From: CS3-C152 sp964347025
GTDB taxonomy: Archaea; Aenigmatarchaeota; Aenigmatarchaeia; QMZP01; QMZT01
Direction: 5' to 3'
DNA: 15,873 nucleotides
Assembly (NCBI GenBank): GCA_964347025.1
Contig: CAYFWU010000022.1
Coordinates: 1-15,873 of the forward strand
Shown: one piece after another, positions 13,939-15,873 of the stretch
Layout: each line of letters begins with the position of its first letter
Numbering within the stretch: the stretch's first letter is position 1
Notes under the pieces: generated by a model
The model's database searches: none
What the model saw: the letters and a program-made list of their open reading frames with translations, nothing else
What the model was told of the DNA's origin: nothing
Position numbers and translations under genes: made by a program

Positions 13939-15873
13939 AGGTCTGATTATTGTAGTAAATTCTGTAATCCACTATTTGATCTACACCCTCTATTTTATAC
14001 GTCAGCAGGAAGGTGTAGTAGCTTGAAGGATTGTCGTTCGGGTCTGTTCTGAAAACGGTGTCTATTAAATACGGTCCATACTCACCTTCCAGACTGTCGA
14101 AAAGAAGGGTTCTGCTGAAAGGTCTTTCGAAATTCTGGATTCTTAACTGTGAGATGAAATTCTCTGTCTGGTTCAATTTCTCGAAGTTATATTCTATCGT
14201 CAGTGAATCCCCTCTGCATATCTCATCATCGTAATTGAGAATGCCAGTTCTGCTTGAAATGAAAAATAATCTGACCATATCTGCTGCTATAGTTGGCTGA
14301 ATGAATTTGTATAACTGGTCATTCACCTGAGCCAGGGCTATTGCCAAAAACGTGTTTTTCATATTTTCCATATAATCCGCCAAGGCATTATTACCCATCG
14401 TGAGGATGTTGATCTCTTCCCTAGCGAGGGATATCGCTTCCGTCGCCATATTTATCGAAATGCCCATGATGATGGTGTTGACAATCATTAATGCAAGGGT
14501 TATGAAGAATTTAAGAGGTCCTGCTATTTCTGTTATTATCTTGCATACGCTTGTCAGACATCCCTGACATATAATATTCACAACGAAAACGGCAACAGCA
14601 CACAGGTAACCTAGCCACCTTGATTTGATATTGTCCCAGAAGTTTTCAGCAGCACACGAAACCAGAGATTTCAGATAATCAAGTATGTTATCCGGCGTGT
14701 CCAAAGGCTGGTTTATCTGACCGCTTTCGAACTTTTCTATGTTCTCTATCTCTATGTCCACCGCCTTTAAAGCGGCCTCTCCAATACAGCCTATAATTCC
14801 TGGTCCTGCACTCATGATTATGGATTTTATTTCGCTCTGAAGGAACTGTAGAAGTACCCAAATTTCCTCTCCTATCTTTTCTATCTTTAAGAGCCTTTCT
14901 TTAAGTTGTGCGGCCACGGCAGCATTAATCTGCCCCCAAACCCCGGGCAGAGTTCTCCCATATTTTTCAAGCATCTGTTGTAAAAATTTTAGGTCATTGA
15001 GCTGTCTCTCTATGTTGACAATTTTACAGCACAGGCTGATGAAATCAATCAGCCATGCAGCATCCTCAAGAACATCCTTTACTTTGTTCCAGTCCTCAAG
15101 ACGTTTTTTCATTTCCTCAAGGGTTTTTTTAGCGCTCAGGAAATCGTGTATCGCTGTTCCCTCCATCCCAACTGTCGTGGTCTCGGAGAGTGTCTGGTAG
15201 TAGTTTATATGTTTAATCTGCATGGAAAAGTTCAGATCTCTCGATTCCGTTGTAGTCCCGGTTCCCGAAGGCATTGGAAGCGTGTCCTTGGTTATGAAAA
15301 CTATGCATTCGTAGAGGTTGTATCTGTCCCTCCTGCAATACGTATCCGTTTCGTTTTCATCCCCGAGTGCATACGAGAAATCGAATGCCTCTATGTATTT
15401 TGGAACGTTTCCAACGATTGTTACGGTTATGTTCTGCTGAGGATTTGTTGGTATACACGTACCGTTCTCATTTATTATCTTGCATTCCATGAGGTCCAGA
15501 TCCTCGATGTAGAGACCGAGGTTAAGCTGTTGGGAATAGGTCTTCGTATCGAAGCTGTCATAAATCCTGTGTTCTCCGTTTCTAGCGATTATTTTGACGG
15601 AAACGTCCCCTCTTACGCATGTCGGGAAGAACGTGCTCGGAATCGTTAGAATGCACATGTATATGTCGCTCTTTCCTTCTTGTCTGTAATCACCTTCCAA
15701 CGTCAGCTCACATTCTATCAATTCTCTGAATTCCTGTGATTCGTTTATCCTGAGTGACCATTCGGTTTTGCCGTAAAAAACCTCTGTGTGATCGAGGACA
15801 ACAGGAACATCTATTATGCTCCCTGTTAAACAGTTTATCCTTGGTATCTGCATGGGAGGATAAACCGCGTTGA
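13931..15873 (-). CDS. Cys-rich Ig-like/multi-helix envelope protein, 5' truncated by window edge
   Basis: The frame stays open to the window end (six codons precede the first ATG at 15853 and read naturally as Asn-Ala-Val-Tyr-Pro-Pro), and no signal peptide follows that ATG, so the true N-terminus lies outside. Counting from that Met: a beta domain at about 5-105 with YMCILTIPSTFFPTC (65-79), a second at about 110-225 with YECIVFITKD, a coiled-coil stretch (238-265), helical and hydrophobic segments (266-280, 345-362), membrane helices near 413-435 and 446-468 with several Cys, more helix, and a C-terminal beta domain from EICRGDSLTIEY (544-555) to the final TCI. The order beta domains, helices, small beta domain, terminal Cys matches the 1858-residue protein two genes downstream, and the Y-x-C motif is shared. 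Several N-x-S/T sites support an exported protein. The function is unknown. Confidence 0.85.
   Translation of the reverse strand, partial: NAVYPPMQIPRINCLTGSIIDVPVVLDHTEVFYGKTEWSLRINESQEFRELIECELTLEGDYRQEGKSDIYMCILTIPSTFFPTCVRGDVSVKIIARNGEHRIYDSFDTKTYSQQLNLGLYIEDLDLMECKIINENGTCIPTNPQQNITVTIVGNVPKYIEAFDFSYALGDENETDTYCRRDRYNLYECIVFITKDTLPMPSGTGTTTESRDLNFSMQIKHINYYQTLSETTTVGMEGTAIHDFLSAKKTLEEMKKRLEDWNKVKDVLEDAAWLIDFISLCCKIVNIERQLNDLKFLQQMLEKYGRTLPGVWGQINAAVAAQLKERLLKIEKIGEEIWVLLQFLQSEIKSIIMSAGPGIIGCIGEAALKAVDIEIENIEKFESGQINQPLDTPDNILDYLKSLVSCAAENFWDNIKSRWLGYLCAVAVFVVNIICQGCLTSVCKIITEIAGPLKFFITLALMIVNTIIMGISINMATEAISLAREEINILTMGNNALADYMENMKNTFLAIALAQVNDQLYKFIQPTIAADMVRLFFISSRTGILNYDDEICRGDSLTIEYNFEKLNQTENFISQLRIQNFERPFSRTLLFDSLEGEYGPYLIDTVFRTDPNDNPSSYYTFLLTYKIEGVDQIVDYRIYYNNQTCI

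Noticed and set aside
15851..15853. ATG as the true start of the last minus-strand gene
   Set aside because: The frame stays open to the window edge, the upstream codons read as natural protein, and no signal peptide follows, although the protein is clearly exported.
1..15873. CRISPR array, insertion sequence or phage genes
   Set aside because: No regularly spaced direct repeats, transposase, integrase or terminal inverted repeats were seen; the only repeats are diverged protein domains.

Overview
The window looks like archaeal chromosome, most likely from a lineage with a compact genome (DPANN-like or a small euryarchaeal lineage). The evidence is a DUF357 protein, a V4R protein, a single-domain KaiC-like ATPase, a short-chain isoprenyl diphosphate synthase, a PEP-synthase-family protein, and a class III (archaellin/pilin-type) signal peptide with a KGQ motif. 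Starts lie about 26-38 bases from TATA-like boxes, as in leaderless archaeal genes. Coding density is extreme: no gap exceeds about 75 bases and three convergent gene pairs abut or overlap. No rRNA, tRNA, CRISPR or insertion sequence was seen.

Region 1 (1-3567) is an isoprenoid-related block. On the minus strand an isoprenyl diphosphate synthase (2584-3567) is followed by a KaiC-like ATPase (1800-2537). That gene is joined by an ATGA overlap to a large unrecognised protein (562-1803) carrying two Asp-rich motifs like those of class I isoprenoid synthases. A V4R-domain gene (6-572), from a family thought to bind small hydrophobic ligands, converges on this operon. A new isoprenoid or lipid branch is a reasonable hypothesis but is not shown by sequence.

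Region 2 (3568-6422) holds a full-length PEP-synthase-like protein, divergent from region 1. It keeps the ATP-site residues but has lost the phosphorylatable histidine, the catalytic cysteine and metal ligands, so it is probably a pseudoenzyme. A three-helix membrane protein and a DUF357 gene follow, diverging from a 33-base shared promoter.

Region 3 (6419-15873, all minus strand) is the most unusual part: three consecutive large envelope proteins. In transcription order they are (i) a protein truncated by the window edge, with N-terminal Cys-rich beta domains, a coiled-coil/membrane region and a C-terminal beta domain; (ii) a 632-residue protein with a class III signal peptide; and (iii) an 1858-residue protein with a signal peptide, at least seven Cys-bearing Ig-like domains in partly alternating A-B-A-B order, a tandem pair of six-Cys clip-like modules, several membrane helices and a small C-terminal domain. 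Proteins (i) and (iii) share layout and a recurring Y-x-C-x-I-P-x(n)-C signature, and all three end with a cysteine at or next to the last residue. I infer a disulphide-rich surface assembly of unknown function.
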